DNA from: Rhizobiaceae bacterium MnEN-MB40S
GTDB lineage: Bacteria > Pseudomonadota > Alphaproteobacteria > Rhizobiales > Rhizobiaceae
Length of the DNA stretch: 64,000 nucleotides
Direction: 5' to 3'
NCBI GenBank assembly: GCA_024343425.1
Contig: BRLC01000019.1
Coordinates: 1 to 64,000, forward strand
Positions 35,776 to 45,116 of this stretch are shown here, one piece after another (position 1 is the first letter of the stretch; every line of letters starts with the position of its first letter). The translations under genes and the position numbers were made by a program. The notes beneath the pieces are model-generated. The model made no database searches. It had not been told where the DNA came from and worked only from the letters and a program-made list of their open reading frames with translations.

Positions 35776-35845
35776 GGCGGGTTTGCCCGCCACGGGTTTA
35801 TCCGGACGCCGGCCGGCCTGGAGGCCGGCCGAACCGAAGCCGGAT
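35776..35845 (-). promoter_or_regulatory. Strong intercistronic hairpins between binding-protein and permease genes
   Basis: Two stem-loops fill the gap. GGCGGG/CCCGCC (35776-35791) has a TTTG loop. A perfect 10 bp inverted repeat, CGGCCGGCCT/AGGCCGGCCG, lies at 35810-35831. It is flanked by ATCCGG (35800-35805) and CCGGAT (35840-35845), which can extend the stem to the binding-protein stop codon. Such structures downstream of periplasmic binding-protein genes stabilise that part of the message. They thereby raise the ratio of binding protein to permease. Confidence 0.7.
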
Positions 35846-37449
35846 CAGCTTCCTTCCTGCATTTCCATCAGGCGGAAGGTGAAGCCCATGCCGTCGAGGC
35901 CGAAGGCCTTGGACGGGTCGGACAGGGCCGGGACCTTGACGCGGTCGCTTGCGGCGAACACCGACTGGCGATCGTAGCCGTAAATCGTCGGCGCGATTTC
36001 CATCAGCCTCGCGTTAAGCTTTTTGTAGGCCTCCGCGCGGCCCGCCTCGTCGGTGATCGTGCGTCCCTGCGTCAGCAGTTCGTCGACCTCGGCGTCATCG
36101 AGATATTCCGGCGACTGCCAGGTGCCGGCGGCGCCGGAGAAATACATGCCATAGAGCAGCGTATCCGGATCGCCGGTAACGGCGTTGACGAAGAGCTGCG
36201 AAATATGCGGCGTGTTTTCCGGCTTGGACACCTGCTCTGCAAACAGGGCCCACGGCATTTTCTTGATTTCCGACTTCACGCCAAGCTGGGCGAAATTCGC
36301 CTGCATGAGCAGCGCGAAACGCTCTTCCAGAGGCACTTCGGCGATCCAGGAGATTTCAAGATTGAAGTCTTCCGGCGCGGTGGCGCATGCTTCCATGTGC
36401 TTCTTGGCGGCATCCATGTCGGAGGTCAGGATATCGTCCGACGGATTGGCCCCGAGCATGCCGACCGGAATGGCGCCGGTCGCCGGGCTGCCCTGCGACA
36501 CGTCTGGCGTGACCGCGATCATCTTGATTGACGAAGCGTAGTCGAAGGCCTTGGAGAGCGCCAGTCGGCATTCCGGATCGTCGAGCGGCGCCTTTGTGGT
36601 GTTCATCTTGACATAGAAGCCGCCGGTTCCCGATTCCGTCAGCAGTTGCGCGCCGTCGTCGGCAAGGGCTTTCAGCACTTCCGGCGGCAGCCATTGCGAG
36701 GAGATGTCGTGTTCTCCCTGGCTGATCAGGGTGCGAACCGTCGCCGGCTCCAGCCCGTAGCGCAGGCGCACCGTATCCGGCGCGGCGGCCGGGATATCGA
36801 GGAAATAGTCGGCGTTCTTCTGCATGACCGTTTCCTGCTGCGGATTATGCGAGGAAACCGTATAGGCGCCGGAGCCGGCGCTGTTGCCGGAAAGGAAGGC
36901 CTGACCCCAGTCCTTCATTTCGCCGTCGCCGTCGCCGAGATTTTCCATCACCAGTTTCTTGTCGACGATCGGCAGGCGCACCATCGATGCGATGAAGGGC
37001 GCATAGGGCTCCTTCAGCGTGAAGGCGACGGTATTGTCGTCAATGGCTTCCGCTTTCTCGACGACCTTGAACAGATAGGACAGACCCTGGCCGAGCGTCT
37101 GCATGCGTTCGAGAGAGAAAACGACGTCTTCGGCGGTCATCGGGTTGCCGCTCTGAAACTTCACGTCGTCGCGCAGCTTGAAGGTAAAGGTGTTCCCGTC
37201 GGCCGACCAGCTTTCCGCCAGATGCGGCACATGACCGGGCGCGCCCTGCGCCGGGATGACCAGCGTGTCGTAGACGTTGAACATGAGGATCGAATCCGCA
37301 TAGTCGGACGCCTTTCCGGGATCGAGTTCGCCGACCGCAACCTCGTCGAGGCGCAGAACGGTTTCGGCAAGGGCGGGAGCCGCCGCAGCCAGCGTAAGCG
37401 TGCTCGCGCCGAGAAGCGCGGCGGTGAGTGTCCGTGCAAGTATCTTCAT
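35845..37449 (-). CDS. Oligopeptide-type ABC transporter substrate-binding protein (DppA-like)
   Basis: This 534-residue periplasmic protein has a Sec signal peptide (MKILARTLTAALLGAS..., cleavage after PALA, about residue 28). It is of the SBP_bac_5 family: DPGKASDYADSILMFNVYDTLV and LAESWSADGNTFTFKLRDDVKFQSGNPMTAEDVVFSLERM are its signatures. Ligands of the family include peptides, nickel, opines and many cyclic compounds. The operon context suggests a hydantoin- or pyroglutamyl-type substrate. It starts within the regulator gene stop (4 bp overlap). Confidence 0.93.
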   Translation of the reverse strand: MKILARTLTAALLGASTLTLAAAAPALAETVLRLDEVAVGELDPGKASDYADSILMFNVYDTLVIPAQGAPGHVPHLAESWSADGNTFTFKLRDDVKFQSGNPMTAEDVVFSLERMQTLGQGLSYLFKVVEKAEAIDDNTVAFTLKEPYAPFIASMVRLPIVDKKLVMENLGDGDGEMKDWGQAFLSGNSAGSGAYTVSSHNPQQETVMQKNADYFLDIPAAAPDTVRLRYGLEPATVRTLISQGEHDISSQWLPPEVLKALADDGAQLLTESGTGGFYVKMNTTKAPLDDPECRLALSKAFDYASSIKMIAVTPDVSQGSPATGAIPVGMLGANPSDDILTSDMDAAKKHMEACATAPEDFNLEISWIAEVPLEERFALLMQANFAQLGVKSEIKKMPWALFAEQVSKPENTPHISQLFVNAVTGDPDTLLYGMYFSGAAGTWQSPEYLDDAEVDELLTQGRTITDEAGRAEAYKKLNARLMEIAPTIYGYDRQSVFAASDRVKVPALSDPSKAFGLDGMGFTFRLMEMQEGS

Positions 37450-38126
37450 TTTTGGGTTCCCCTGTTGGTGGATTGGGTTTCGGTTTTTTTCCTGGGCCGT
37501 TTCGAGCCTTCTGGGTTATTGGAGTTGTGCAGCGGGACGATGGGTTCTTCGCAAAAGACGTCCATTGTGCCCGCCCAAAGGACTGTCGCCGGCGTGTCGC
37601 CGTGGTTCCAGGTGGAATGCACCCTGGTCGACGGAAAATGCAGGGAGTCGCCGGCTTTCAGAACCGTGCGTTCGCCGTCGAGTTCGACGGTGATCGTGCC
37701 TTGCAGCACATACATCATCTCCTCTCCCTCATGGGAGATCGGCTCGCCGCGATGGCCGGGCGGCTCGTGAATGATGACGCTGCGCAGGATGTTGCCCGGA
37801 AAGGACGCGGAGATGCGCTCATAGGTCAGCGAGTTTTCGCTGATCGCGTAGACCGGCCGCTCGGCATGCCTTGTCACCACATCGCCTCTCGGCTGGGTCA
37901 GGAAGTCGCCGACATTGACCTTGAGGATGCGCGAGACCGCCACCAGCGAGCTCAGCGACGGCGTTGCGATGCCGCGTTCGATCTGGGAAATGAAACCGAC
38001 CGACAATCCGGATGCGTCGGCGACCGCCTTCAGCGTCAGCCCCAGCTCCCGGCGGCGTTCGCGCAACCGGTGGGCGAGCGTGTCATGCGCGTTTTCACGA
38101 GCGGCGGCTGCAGCGGATCGGACCAA
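37446..38126 (-). CDS. XRE-family transcriptional regulator with C-terminal cupin domain
   Basis: This 226-residue regulator has a helix-turn-helix at about residues 18-75 (LTLKAVADASGLSVGFISQIERGIATPSL). A cupin_2 sensor domain covers about 125-195 (SHEGEEMMYVLQGTITVELDGERTVLKAGDSLHFPSTRVHSTWNHG). The start is a TTG at 38126. It is supported by GGAG 7 bp upstream, and an in-frame stop lies a few codons further up. Its gene is first in the large Dpp-Hyu operon. A promoter bracketed by two inverted repeats lies directly upstream, so autoregulation is very likely, with the substrate or product bound by the cupin. Confidence 0.9.
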   Translation of the reverse strand: MVRSAAAAARENAHDTLAHRLRERRRELGLTLKAVADASGLSVGFISQIERGIATPSLSSLVAVSRILKVNVGDFLTQPRGDVVTRHAERPVYAISENSLTYERISASFPGNILRSVIIHEPPGHRGEPISHEGEEMMYVLQGTITVELDGERTVLKAGDSLHFPSTRVHSTWNHGDTPATVLWAGTMDVFCEEPIVPLHNSNNPEGSKRPRKKTETQSTNRGTQK

Positions 38127-38139
38127 ATTTCGTCTCCGG

Positions 38140-38156
38140 TTTTAGTATCACTAAAA
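38140..38156. promoter_or_regulatory. Operator 1 (TTTTAGT-N3-ACTAAAA)
   Basis: A perfect inverted repeat with 7 bp arms and centre ATC. It abuts the -10 element of the promoter on its downstream side and ends 14 bp before the regulator start codon. A protein bound here would cover the transcription start. Confidence 0.8.
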
Positions 38157-38185
38157 ATCATGAAGGCGACTTCGATTTCTGTCAA
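38157..38185 (-). promoter_or_regulatory. Sigma-70-type promoter of the Dpp-Hyu operon
   Basis: On the minus strand, a consensus -35 TTGACA (38185-38180) is followed by exactly 17 bp and CATGAT (38162-38157), four of six matches to TATAAT. It sits between the two operators, with 5 bp to the upstream site and none to the downstream one. Confidence 0.75.
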
Positions 38186-38190
38186 GTGAT

Positions 38191-38207
38191 TTTTAGTCAG
38201 ACTAAAA
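38191..38207. promoter_or_regulatory. Operator 2 (TTTTAGT-N3-ACTAAAA)
   Basis: The same 7 bp arms as operator 1, with centre CAG, located 5 bp upstream of the -35 element. The two centres are 51 bp apart, about five helical turns, so dimers would bind on the same DNA face. Confidence 0.8.
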
Positions 38208-38275
38208 TTTGTGCGGACAGAATAAAATTGAAGCAGCCCGACGCCGAGCGCCCTCGTGTCAAGGACCTTCGGAAT

Positions 38276-39769
38276 CTATCGCTTGGTCAATGTCCGGCTG
38301 ATCGCGTCCTGCCAGCCGGCGAGATCGCGCTGCCTGGTCTCCTCGTCGAGCTGCGGCTCGAAGCGGCGGTCGAGCGCCCAGCCTCTTGCAAAACCTTTCG
38401 CGTCCGGCCACACGCCGGCCCTGTATCCGGCAAGCCAGGCCGCGCCCAGAGCCGTTGTCTCCAGGATCACCGGGCGATCGACGGGCGCCGCCAGAATGTC
38501 GGCGAGACGCTGCATCGTCCAGTCGGATGCCACCATGCCGCCGTCGACCCTGAGCACGGTATGCGCGTCGGTCGCGTCCCAGTCGTCATGGTTCGCCTCC
38601 AGCAGATCGTAGGTCTGGAAGCAGACTGAATCGAGCACCGCTTTCGCCATTTCGGGCGCGCCGAAATTGCGCGTCAGCCCGAACACGGCGCCGCGCGCGT
38701 CGGCGTCCCAGTGCGGCGCGCCGAGCCCGACGAACGCCGGCACGAAATAGACGTGCTGCTGCGGATCGGCCTGTGCGGCAAGCCTGCCGCTTTCGGCGGC
38801 CGAACGAATGATTCCGAGTTTGTCGCGCAACCACTGCACGCCCGCGCCGGCGACGAAGATTGAACCTTCGAGCGCATAGGTGGTTGCTCCGTCCAGCCGA
38901 TAGCCGATCGTCGTCAGGAGCCGGTTTTTCGAGCGCACCAGATCGGACCCGGTGTTGAGCAGCGCGAAACATCCCGTGCCGTAGGTCGATTTCATCATGC
39001 CGGGTTCAAAGCATGCATTGCCGATCAACGCCGCCTGCTGGTCGCCCGCTACGCCCAGGATCGGCGTTCCGGCAAGCGGAAGACCGCTCGCGATTTCGCC
39101 GAAATCGGCCGCGCAGTCATACACCTCCGGCAGCATGGAAGCAGGCACGTCGAGAATTTCAAGCAGCTCCGCGTCCCAGTCGTTCTTTTCGATATTGAAA
39201 AGCAGCGTGCGCGAAGCGTTGGTCGCGTCGGTGACGTGGCGCGCGCCGCCGGTCAGGCGCCAGATCAGGAAGGCGTCGATGGTGCCGAAACATAAATTCC
39301 CGCGCGCCGCACGCTCGCGCGCGCCTTCGACGTTGGCCAGAAGCCAATTGACCTTGGTTCCGGAAAAATACGGATCGAGGAGCAGTCCGGTCTTCTCCGT
39401 GAACATCGCCTCGAGACCGCGCTGCTTGAGCGCGTCGCAATAGGCCGCAGTTCGGCGATCCTGCCAGACGATGGCGTTGTGAATCGGTTCGCCGCTCTCG
39501 CGATCCCAGACCACCACGGTTTCGCGCTGATTGGTGATGCCGACTGCGGCGATGTCGGCGGGCTGGAGCGAGGCCTCCGCCATCGCCTTCTCGACAGACC
39601 AGAGGACGGTTTTCCAGATTTCCTCCGGATCATGCTCCACCCAGCCCGAGTCCGGGAAATGCTGGGCGAATTCCTTCTGGCCGACGGCGACAATCGATTG
39701 CGCGCCGTCGAATATGATGGCGCGGCTCGATGTCGTGCCCTGATCGATCGCAAGAACGTGGTCCGCCAT
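38276..39769 (-). CDS. glpK: Glycerol kinase
   Basis: This 497-residue FGGY kinase phosphorylates glycerol to sn-glycerol 3-phosphate. Signatures are [16 protein letters not shown] (about 5-20), [25 protein letters not shown] (catalytic region), [32 protein letters not shown] and [15 protein letters not shown]. Length matches the family. No glpF or glpD is adjacent. It ends 150 bp before the XRE-cupin gene on the same strand and is probably a separate unit. Confidence 0.96.
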   Translation of the reverse strand: MADHVLAIDQGTTSSRAIIFDGAQSIVAVGQKEFAQHFPDSGWVEHDPEEIWKTVLWSVEKAMAEASLQPADIAAVGITNQRETVVVWDRESGEPIHNAIVWQDRRTAAYCDALKQRGLEAMFTEKTGLLLDPYFSGTKVNWLLANVEGARERAARGNLCFGTIDAFLIWRLTGGARHVTDATNASRTLLFNIEKNDWDAELLEILDVPASMLPEVYDCAADFGEIASGLPLAGTPILGVAGDQQAALIGNACFEPGMMKSTYGTGCFALLNTGSDLVRSKNRLLTTIGYRLDGATTYALEGSIFVAGAGVQWLRDKLGIIRSAAESGRLAAQADPQQHVYFVPAFVGLGAPHWDADARGAVFGLTRNFGAPEMAKAVLDSVCFQTYDLLEANHDDWDATDAHTVLRVDGGMVASDWTMQRLADILAAPVDRPVILETTALGAAWLAGYRAGVWPDAKGFARGWALDRRFEPQLDEETRQRDLAGWQDAISRTLTKR

Positions 39770-39964
39770 TATATCCTCCTCCTGCGGTTATCCGGCGTCT
39801 TCAATGCCGCGGTAGGGCACGAAACATCAAGCGACCGACCTTCGTCAAGCAGCGAGGCCGCCATTTCCTCCCTCGGGCGCCCCTGAAAGATCGCGAAGTC
39901 ACGAACTGTCGAAAATGTGTTGCAGTTTGACTTGTGGAAACAGGAAGGCCTGCCCGATACTGCC

Positions 39965-41137
39965 ATGATGCTGCAGAAAACGCCTGGCGCAGATCTGCCC
40001 GTTCAGCGACCGGTCCTGGTCGCATCGCTGGCGATTGCGTTGCTTCTCGTCCTTGCGACCTGGCGTGAGGGAACGACAAGATCGACTGAAGCCGTTCTGT
40101 TGGGCCTCGTCGCCGGCGTGGCGCTCTATCATGCATCCTTCGGTTTTACCGGAGCCTGGCGTCAACTCGCTGTCGAGGCGAGAAGCGACGGGCTCAGAGC
40201 GCAATTCCTGCTCATTCTTTTGACCTGCGCGGTCTCCTTTCCGCTGCTGGAGGGCGGCGACGTTTTCGGCCGAACCCTTCACGGCGCAGTGGCGCCTTTC
40301 GGCGTGTCGGCTGCGCTCGGCGCCCTCCTGTTCGGCGTCGGCATGCAATTCTCCGGCAGTTGCGCCTCCGGCACGCTCTTCACGGCGGGCGGCGGCAATA
40401 CCAGAATGATTGCGACCCTCGCCGGCTTCATTCTGGGCTCCGTCGTCGCCACCGCGCACATGCCTTTCTGGTGGTCGCTTCCGGCCTTCAGGGCCTATTC
40501 GCTTGTCGATGAATTTGGCGCCATCGGCGCTTTCGCATTCACGGCGCTGGCGCTCGGAGCAATCGCCATGCTGGCGATGCGACGGGAGTTGCGTCGCTAC
40601 GGACATCTCGAAGAGGCTGTCTGGACAGGCGGTCTGCTGCGCGGGCCCTGGCCCAAAACCTGGGGCGCGATCGCGCTTGCCGTGGTGAGCATTCTGACCC
40701 TTGTAACCCTGACGCATCCTTGGGGCATTACGTCGGCCTTTGCCCTGTGGGGCGCCAAGATCGCAAATGGAATTGGCGTTCCGGTCGAGACGTGGCCGTA
40801 CTGGTCGGGCCAGGCGCACCGTATCGAGGCAAGCGTCTTTGCCGATGCAACGTCCGTCATGAATTTCGGCATCGTCGCCGGAGCGTTCCTAGCCGCCTCG
40901 CTCGCCGGCCGGTTCGCTCCGCACTTACGAATTACCGGAAAGGCCCTGCTCCTGTCGATCTGTGGCGGCCTGTTGATGGGATATGGCGCGCGTCTCGCCT
41001 ATGGCTGCAATATCGGCGCCTATATCGGCGGCGTGATATCCGGCAGCCTGCATGGCTGGGGCTGGCTCGTCTTCGGCTTTGCCGGCAGTCTGGCAGGCAT
41101 CCGGATACGATCCCGGATCGCCGGCGGAACCGTCTAG
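39965..41137 (+). CDS. YeeE/YedE family sulfur (thiosulfate) transporter
   Basis: This protein of about 390 residues has about ten membrane segments in the Sulf_transp (DUF395) family. The two conserved cysteine motifs are SGSCASGTLFTAGGG (about residue 140) and YGCNIGAYIGG (near 345). In TsuA-like proteins these pass thiosulfate inward. The start is uncertain: ATG at 39965 or 39968 gives a natural N-terminus, while a GTG at 39917 would add 16 residues. Its position next to manC-cysQ-cysD-cysNC fits sulfur supply, though it is not clearly in that operon. Confidence 0.85.
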   Translation: MMLQKTPGADLPVQRPVLVASLAIALLLVLATWREGTTRSTEAVLLGLVAGVALYHASFGFTGAWRQLAVEARSDGLRAQFLLILLTCAVSFPLLEGGDVFGRTLHGAVAPFGVSAALGALLFGVGMQFSGSCASGTLFTAGGGNTRMIATLAGFILGSVVATAHMPFWWSLPAFRAYSLVDEFGAIGAFAFTALALGAIAMLAMRRELRRYGHLEEAVWTGGLLRGPWPKTWGAIALAVVSILTLVTLTHPWGITSAFALWGAKIANGIGVPVETWPYWSGQAHRIEASVFADATSVMNFGIVAGAFLAASLAGRFAPHLRITGKALLLSICGGLLMGYGARLAYGCNIGAYIGGVISGSLHGWGWLVFGFAGSLAGIRIRSRIAGGTV

Positions 41138-41248
41138 TTTAGCCTGCGTTGAATCCCTGACGTTTCATCCATGTCTTGATAATGTAAACATTTGGGTTCA
41201 TCACACTCAAGCAACGCAACCGACCGCTCTCAGGGAAAACCCGAAAGA

Positions 41249-42664
41249 ATGATTGTACCAGTCATTGTCAGCGGCGGCGTGGGCTCCCGTCTTTGGCCTG
41301 CATCCCGCCAGTCTCATCCGAAACCGTTCCTGCCGCTCGAGAACGGCAAATCCCTCCTGTTCAACACCTTTGAACGCGCAGCATCTCTGGAAGGCGTCTC
41401 CGACGTGGTGACGATCACCGCGCGGGATTCCTCGTTCAAGACGGTCGATGAATACGAGCAGTATGGCGACGGTCCGGTGAAAAACCACTATCTGCTGGAG
41501 CCGCAAGGCCGCGACACGGCCGCGGCGACCGCCGTTGCAGCAGCCTACGTGGCGGAGGCCTTCGGCGACGAGGCGATCATCCTGCTTCTGCCTGCGGATC
41601 ACGTGATCCTCGATCGCGACGGCTTTCGCGCCGCCGTCGCCAAGGCGGCGCAGCGGGCGTCGGAAGGCCGCATCGTCACCTTCGGCATTGAACCGACAGG
41701 GCCGGAAACCGGTTACGGCTATATCGAGGTCGACGGCGAAAACGCGGTGCGCTTCGTCGAAAAGCCGGACGTTGAAACCGCGCAGTCCTATCTGGAATCG
41801 GGCCGTTTCCTCTGGAATTCCGGCATGTTCTGCTTTGCCGCCGGTTCGATGATCGCGGCGATGCAGGAGCTGTGCCCCGAGATCCTCGAAAAGAGCCGCC
41901 TCGCCATCGAAAAGGGCGACAGGGAAGAGTTCGACGACGACCGCATAGAGACGACGCTGGACGGCGAGACATTCGCCACGGTTCCGAAGATCTCGGTCGA
42001 CTACGCGGTGATGGAGAAGGTGGAGACCCTATCCGTCATTCGCGCGGATATCGGCTGGAGCGATGTCGGAACCTGGTCGTCCCTCTCGGAAAGTTTCGCC
42101 CGCGACGCCCACGGCAACTCGGCGATCGGCGACGTCGCCATGGTCGGCGCGCACAACTGTTTCGTTCATTCCGAGAATCGCCTCGTCGGTCTGGTCGGCG
42201 TTGACGACATCGCCGTCGTCGACACCCGCGACGCGACGCTGGTCGTGAAAAAGGACAAGGCGCAGGACGTCAAGGCGCTGTTCGAAAAGCTTCGCGACAC
42301 TGGTCACGAAGCCCACGCAACCTTCCCGAAGGGCCGTCGCCCGTGGGGATCCTACACCGTTCTGGATGAAGGCCCCGGCTACAAGGTCAAGCGGATCGAG
42401 GTCCGGCCCGGCGGCTGTCTCAGCCTGCAGTCGCACAAGCACCGCTCGGAGCACTGGACGGTGGTTCAGGGCGTCGCGCATATCGTCAATGGCGACGCCA
42501 ATCTCGTGCTCGAGGCCAACGAATCGACCTATATCGAGCGCGGCAAGGTGCACCGGATGGAAAACCGCGGCAAAGAACCGATGACCCTCATCGAGGTGCA
42601 GACGGGCGGCTATCTCGGCGAGGACGATATCGTCCGCTACGAAGACATTTACGGCCGCTCGTAA
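41249..42664 (+). CDS. manC: Mannose-1-phosphate guanylyltransferase/mannose-6-phosphate isomerase
   Basis: This 471-residue bifunctional enzyme makes GDP-mannose. The nucleotidyltransferase domain (about 1-285) starts IVPVIVSGGVGSRLWPASR with the G-x-G-x-R loop, then HPKPFLPL and FVEKPDVETA. The C-terminal cupin isomerase domain (about 310-470) has RPWGSYTVLDEGPGYKVKRIEV and SLQSHKHRSEHWTVV with the metal-binding histidines. I chose the ATG at 41249, because the open frame upstream is not family-like. GDP-mannose is used for exopolysaccharide, O-antigen or capsule. Confidence 0.95.
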   Translation: MIVPVIVSGGVGSRLWPASRQSHPKPFLPLENGKSLLFNTFERAASLEGVSDVVTITARDSSFKTVDEYEQYGDGPVKNHYLLEPQGRDTAAATAVAAAYVAEAFGDEAIILLLPADHVILDRDGFRAAVAKAAQRASEGRIVTFGIEPTGPETGYGYIEVDGENAVRFVEKPDVETAQSYLESGRFLWNSGMFCFAAGSMIAAMQELCPEILEKSRLAIEKGDREEFDDDRIETTLDGETFATVPKISVDYAVMEKVETLSVIRADIGWSDVGTWSSLSESFARDAHGNSAIGDVAMVGAHNCFVHSENRLVGLVGVDDIAVVDTRDATLVVKKDKAQDVKALFEKLRDTGHEAHATFPKGRRPWGSYTVLDEGPGYKVKRIEVRPGGCLSLQSHKHRSEHWTVVQGVAHIVNGDANLVLEANESTYIERGKVHRMENRGKEPMTLIEVQTGGYLGEDDIVRYEDIYGRS

Positions 42665-42703
42665 GCGGCTGCCAGCAAGACATTGGAATATGAGGATTGA
42701 AAA

Positions 42704-43513
42704 ATGGCGCAGTCCGTTGGCTCAGCCGAGCGTGAATCACTGACACGACTGTTTCTCGAGGCCGCGCTTGCGGCGGGCGGCGTCGTGATGCGGCACTACC
42801 GCAACCTGTCCGGCGTGGAGACGAAGTCCGACAATTCGCCAGTGACGGCGGCGGACCGCGAGGCCGAAGCAATCATTCTCGACTATCTGTCGAAGGGCGC
42901 CTCCCGATTTCCCGTCGTGGCGGAGGAATCGGTTTCGGCCGGCCGCATTCCGCAGCTGGACGGCGGAAGCTTCATTCTCGTCGATCCGATCGACGGCACG
43001 AAGGAGTTCATCCAGAGCCGGACGGACTTCACCGTCAACATCGCCCTCATCGACAACGGCCAGCCGCTCATCGGCGTTGTGTTCTGCCCCGCGCTCGACA
43101 CGATCTACTGGTCCGACGGCGACCAGGCCTGGAGCGGCGCGGTGAAAGCCGGCGAAGGCGTCGACGCCATCGCCGACCGCAAGGCGCTGCGCGTCCGGCC
43201 CGTTCCCGAAAAGCTGACCGCCGTCGCGAGCCGGTCTCACCGCGACGAAAAGACCGACGCCTTCCTGAACGAAAAAGGCATCACGGACTGCGTTTCGCGC
43301 GGTTCCTCGCTGAAATTCTGCGTGGTGGCCGAAGGCGAAGCCGATATCTATCCGCGCTTCGGCCCGACCATGGAGTGGGACATCGGCGCCGGACACGCCG
43401 TCCTTTCCGGCGCCGGCGGCAGGGTCGTGCGGGAAGACGGATCGGCCTTTGTCTACGGCAAACAAGATGCGGGATTTCGCAATTCCGCCTTTATAGCCTA
43501 CGGCGGTCAGTAA
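42704..43513 (+). CDS. cysQ: 3'(2'),5'-bisphosphate nucleotidase CysQ
   Basis: This 269-residue inositol-monophosphatase-fold enzyme removes the 3'-phosphate of PAP, the by-product of PAPS-dependent sulfation, and may also hydrolyse PAPS. The metal-binding motif is LVDPIDGTKEFI (about 88-99), with VVAEES before it and the second motif GPTMEWDIGAGHAVLSGAGG near residue 222. It lies 39 bp after manC and about 118 bp before cysD on the same strand. PAP removal next to PAPS synthesis makes a functional set. Confidence 0.94.
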   Translation: MAQSVGSAERESLTRLFLEAALAAGGVVMRHYRNLSGVETKSDNSPVTAADREAEAIILDYLSKGASRFPVVAEESVSAGRIPQLDGGSFILVDPIDGTKEFIQSRTDFTVNIALIDNGQPLIGVVFCPALDTIYWSDGDQAWSGAVKAGEGVDAIADRKALRVRPVPEKLTAVASRSHRDEKTDAFLNEKGITDCVSRGSSLKFCVVAEGEADIYPRFGPTMEWDIGAGHAVLSGAGGRVVREDGSAFVYGKQDAGFRNSAFIAYGGQ

Positions 43514-43521
43514 CCTTCTTA

Positions 43522-43617
43522 TGTCGCAATTTGTAATATCTTGTAATTGACTGTCATTTTTGGAGTCATTTACAAGTTGCCCGCATTAATGTTTTAATCA
43601 TTTCGCATTTTGCGACA
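43522..43617 (+). promoter_or_regulatory. Upstream region of cysD with inverted arms TGTCGCAA / TTGCGACA
   Basis: This A/T-rich 118 bp gap holds the 8 bp arms TGTCGCAA (43522-43529) and TTGCGACA (43610-43617). Two TTGTAAT copies and one TTTACAA lie between them. This could be an operator region for a sulfur regulator. I cannot name the regulator. Confidence 0.35.
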
Positions 43618-43631
43618 AAGGGCGACATCAG

Positions 43632-45116
43632 ATGAAACTTCCCGAAGAGGTTCTTAGGAACCGGACGTCCGGCGGCGGCGCAATCCGCTGCTGGACCACG
43701 GACACGCTGTTTTCCGCGCTGGCTGATAAAGGCGACGCGGCCACAAAACGCACCGTCGAACGCACGATCCTGTCGGAAGGCCTCCTGCCGCCGGCGCTGG
43801 AAACGGCCGACCTGCGCGACGAACGCGACCGTCCGGTCAAGAGCTTCGCGGCGGAGACGCTCGCCGAACTGGCGCGCAAGGAACGCGTGCTCTCCCTGCA
43901 TGTCCAGCAGCATGAAACACCGGACGGACGCAGCCTCCTGGTCTCCAATGACGGTCGCGGCGGCCGCCGTTGGGTGTTTTTGTCATCGGATGATCCAACC
44001 GACGAAGAGCTTCTGCAGGCCCTCGGCTCGCTGCGCGAGGATCCGGAGCGCCGGATGCTGGTCTGGCCGCACGGCCGGCTGACTGCACGTCTCAGAAAAC
44101 TGATCGACAGCGAAAACAGGCTCGGCGACGGCGTGACCGCGGCGCTCGCCGCCTATCACCCGATCGTCGACCTGGAGGATATCGTCGCCCGCTCCGGCGG
44201 CGATGTCCCCAGGACCACGCACCTGACCCATCTCGATCGCCTCGAAGCCGAGAGCATTCACATCATGCGCGAGGTGGCCGCCACCGCCGACAATCCGGTC
44301 ATGCTGTATTCGGTCGGCAAGGATAGCGCCGTCATGCTGCATCTGGCGCGGAAGGCCTTCTACCCCTCTCCGCCGCCCTTTCCGCTGCTGCATGTCGACA
44401 CCCGCTGGAAGTTCCAGGAGATGTACCAGTTCCGCGACCGCATGGCCGCCGACGCCGGCATGGACCTGATCGTCCACGTCAATCCGGAGGGCGTCGAAAA
44501 GGACATCAATCCGATCGACCACGGCAGCGCCGTCCACACCGACATCATGAAGACGCAGGGCCTCAAACAGGCGCTCGACAAATACGGTTTCGACGTCGCA
44601 TTCGGCGGCGCCCGTCGCGACGAGGAAAAAAGCCGCGCCAAGGAGCGCGTCTTCTCCTTCCGCACGACGACGCAGCGCTGGGACCCGAAGAACCAGCGTC
44701 CTGAGCTTTGGAACCTCTACAACACGACCAAGAGCAAGGGCGAGAGCATCCGCGTCTTCCCGATCTCCAACTGGACCGAACTCGACGTGTGGCAGTACAT
44801 CTACCGCGAGAGCATCCCCATCGTGCCGCTCTACTTCTCGCATGTCCGGCCGACGGTCGAACGCGACGGCATGCTCATGATGCTCGACGACGACCGCGTC
44901 CGGCCGATGGACGGCGAAACCGTGAGGTTCCGCAAGATCCGCTTCCGCACGCTTGGCTGCTATCCGCTCACCGGCGGCATCGATTCGGAAGCCGAAGACC
45001 TCGGCGCGATCATCCTCGAACTCCTCCAGACCCACAGCAGCGAACGCCAGGGACGCGCCATCGACACCGACAGCGCCGCCTCCATGGAGCACAAGAAGCA
45101 GGAGGGGTATTTCTGA
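43632..45116 (+). CDS. cysD: Sulfate adenylyltransferase subunit 2 (CysD) with ~195-residue extra N-terminal domain
   Basis: The protein has 494 residues, whereas CysD/NodP is normally about 300. Residues 197-494 are a complete Cys[19 protein letters not shown], the PP-loop [20 protein letters not shown] (near 226-245), [14 protein letters not shown] and [20 protein letters not shown]. Residues 1-195 are extra and of unknown function. They are hydrophilic, rich in charged residues, with no signal peptide, membrane segment or motif that I recognise. No in-frame ATG or GTG lies at the expected CysD start, so the extension is probably real. CysD and CysN activate sulfate to APS. Confidence 0.88.
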   Translation: MKLPEEVLRNRTSGGGAIRCWTTDTLFSALADKGDAATKRTVERTILSEGLLPPALETADLRDERDRPVKSFAAETLAELARKERVLSLHVQQHETPDGRSLLVSNDGRGGRRWVFLSSDDPTDEELLQALGSLREDPERRMLVWPHGRLTARLRKLIDSENRLGDGVTAALAAYHPIVDLEDIVARSGGDVPRTTHLTHLDRLEAESIHIMREVAATADNPVMLYSVGKDSAVMLHLARKAFYPSPPPFPLLHVDTRWKFQEMYQFRDRMAADAGMDLIVHVNPEGVEKDINPIDHGSAVHTDIMKTQGLKQALDKYGFDVAFGGARRDEEKSRAKERVFSFRTTTQRWDPKNQRPELWNLYNTTKSKGESIRVFPISNWTELDVWQYIYRESIPIVPLYFSHVRPTVERDGMLMMLDDDRVRPMDGETVRFRKIRFRTLGCYPLTGGIDSEAEDLGAIILELLQTHSSERQGRAIDTDSAASMEHKKQEGYF

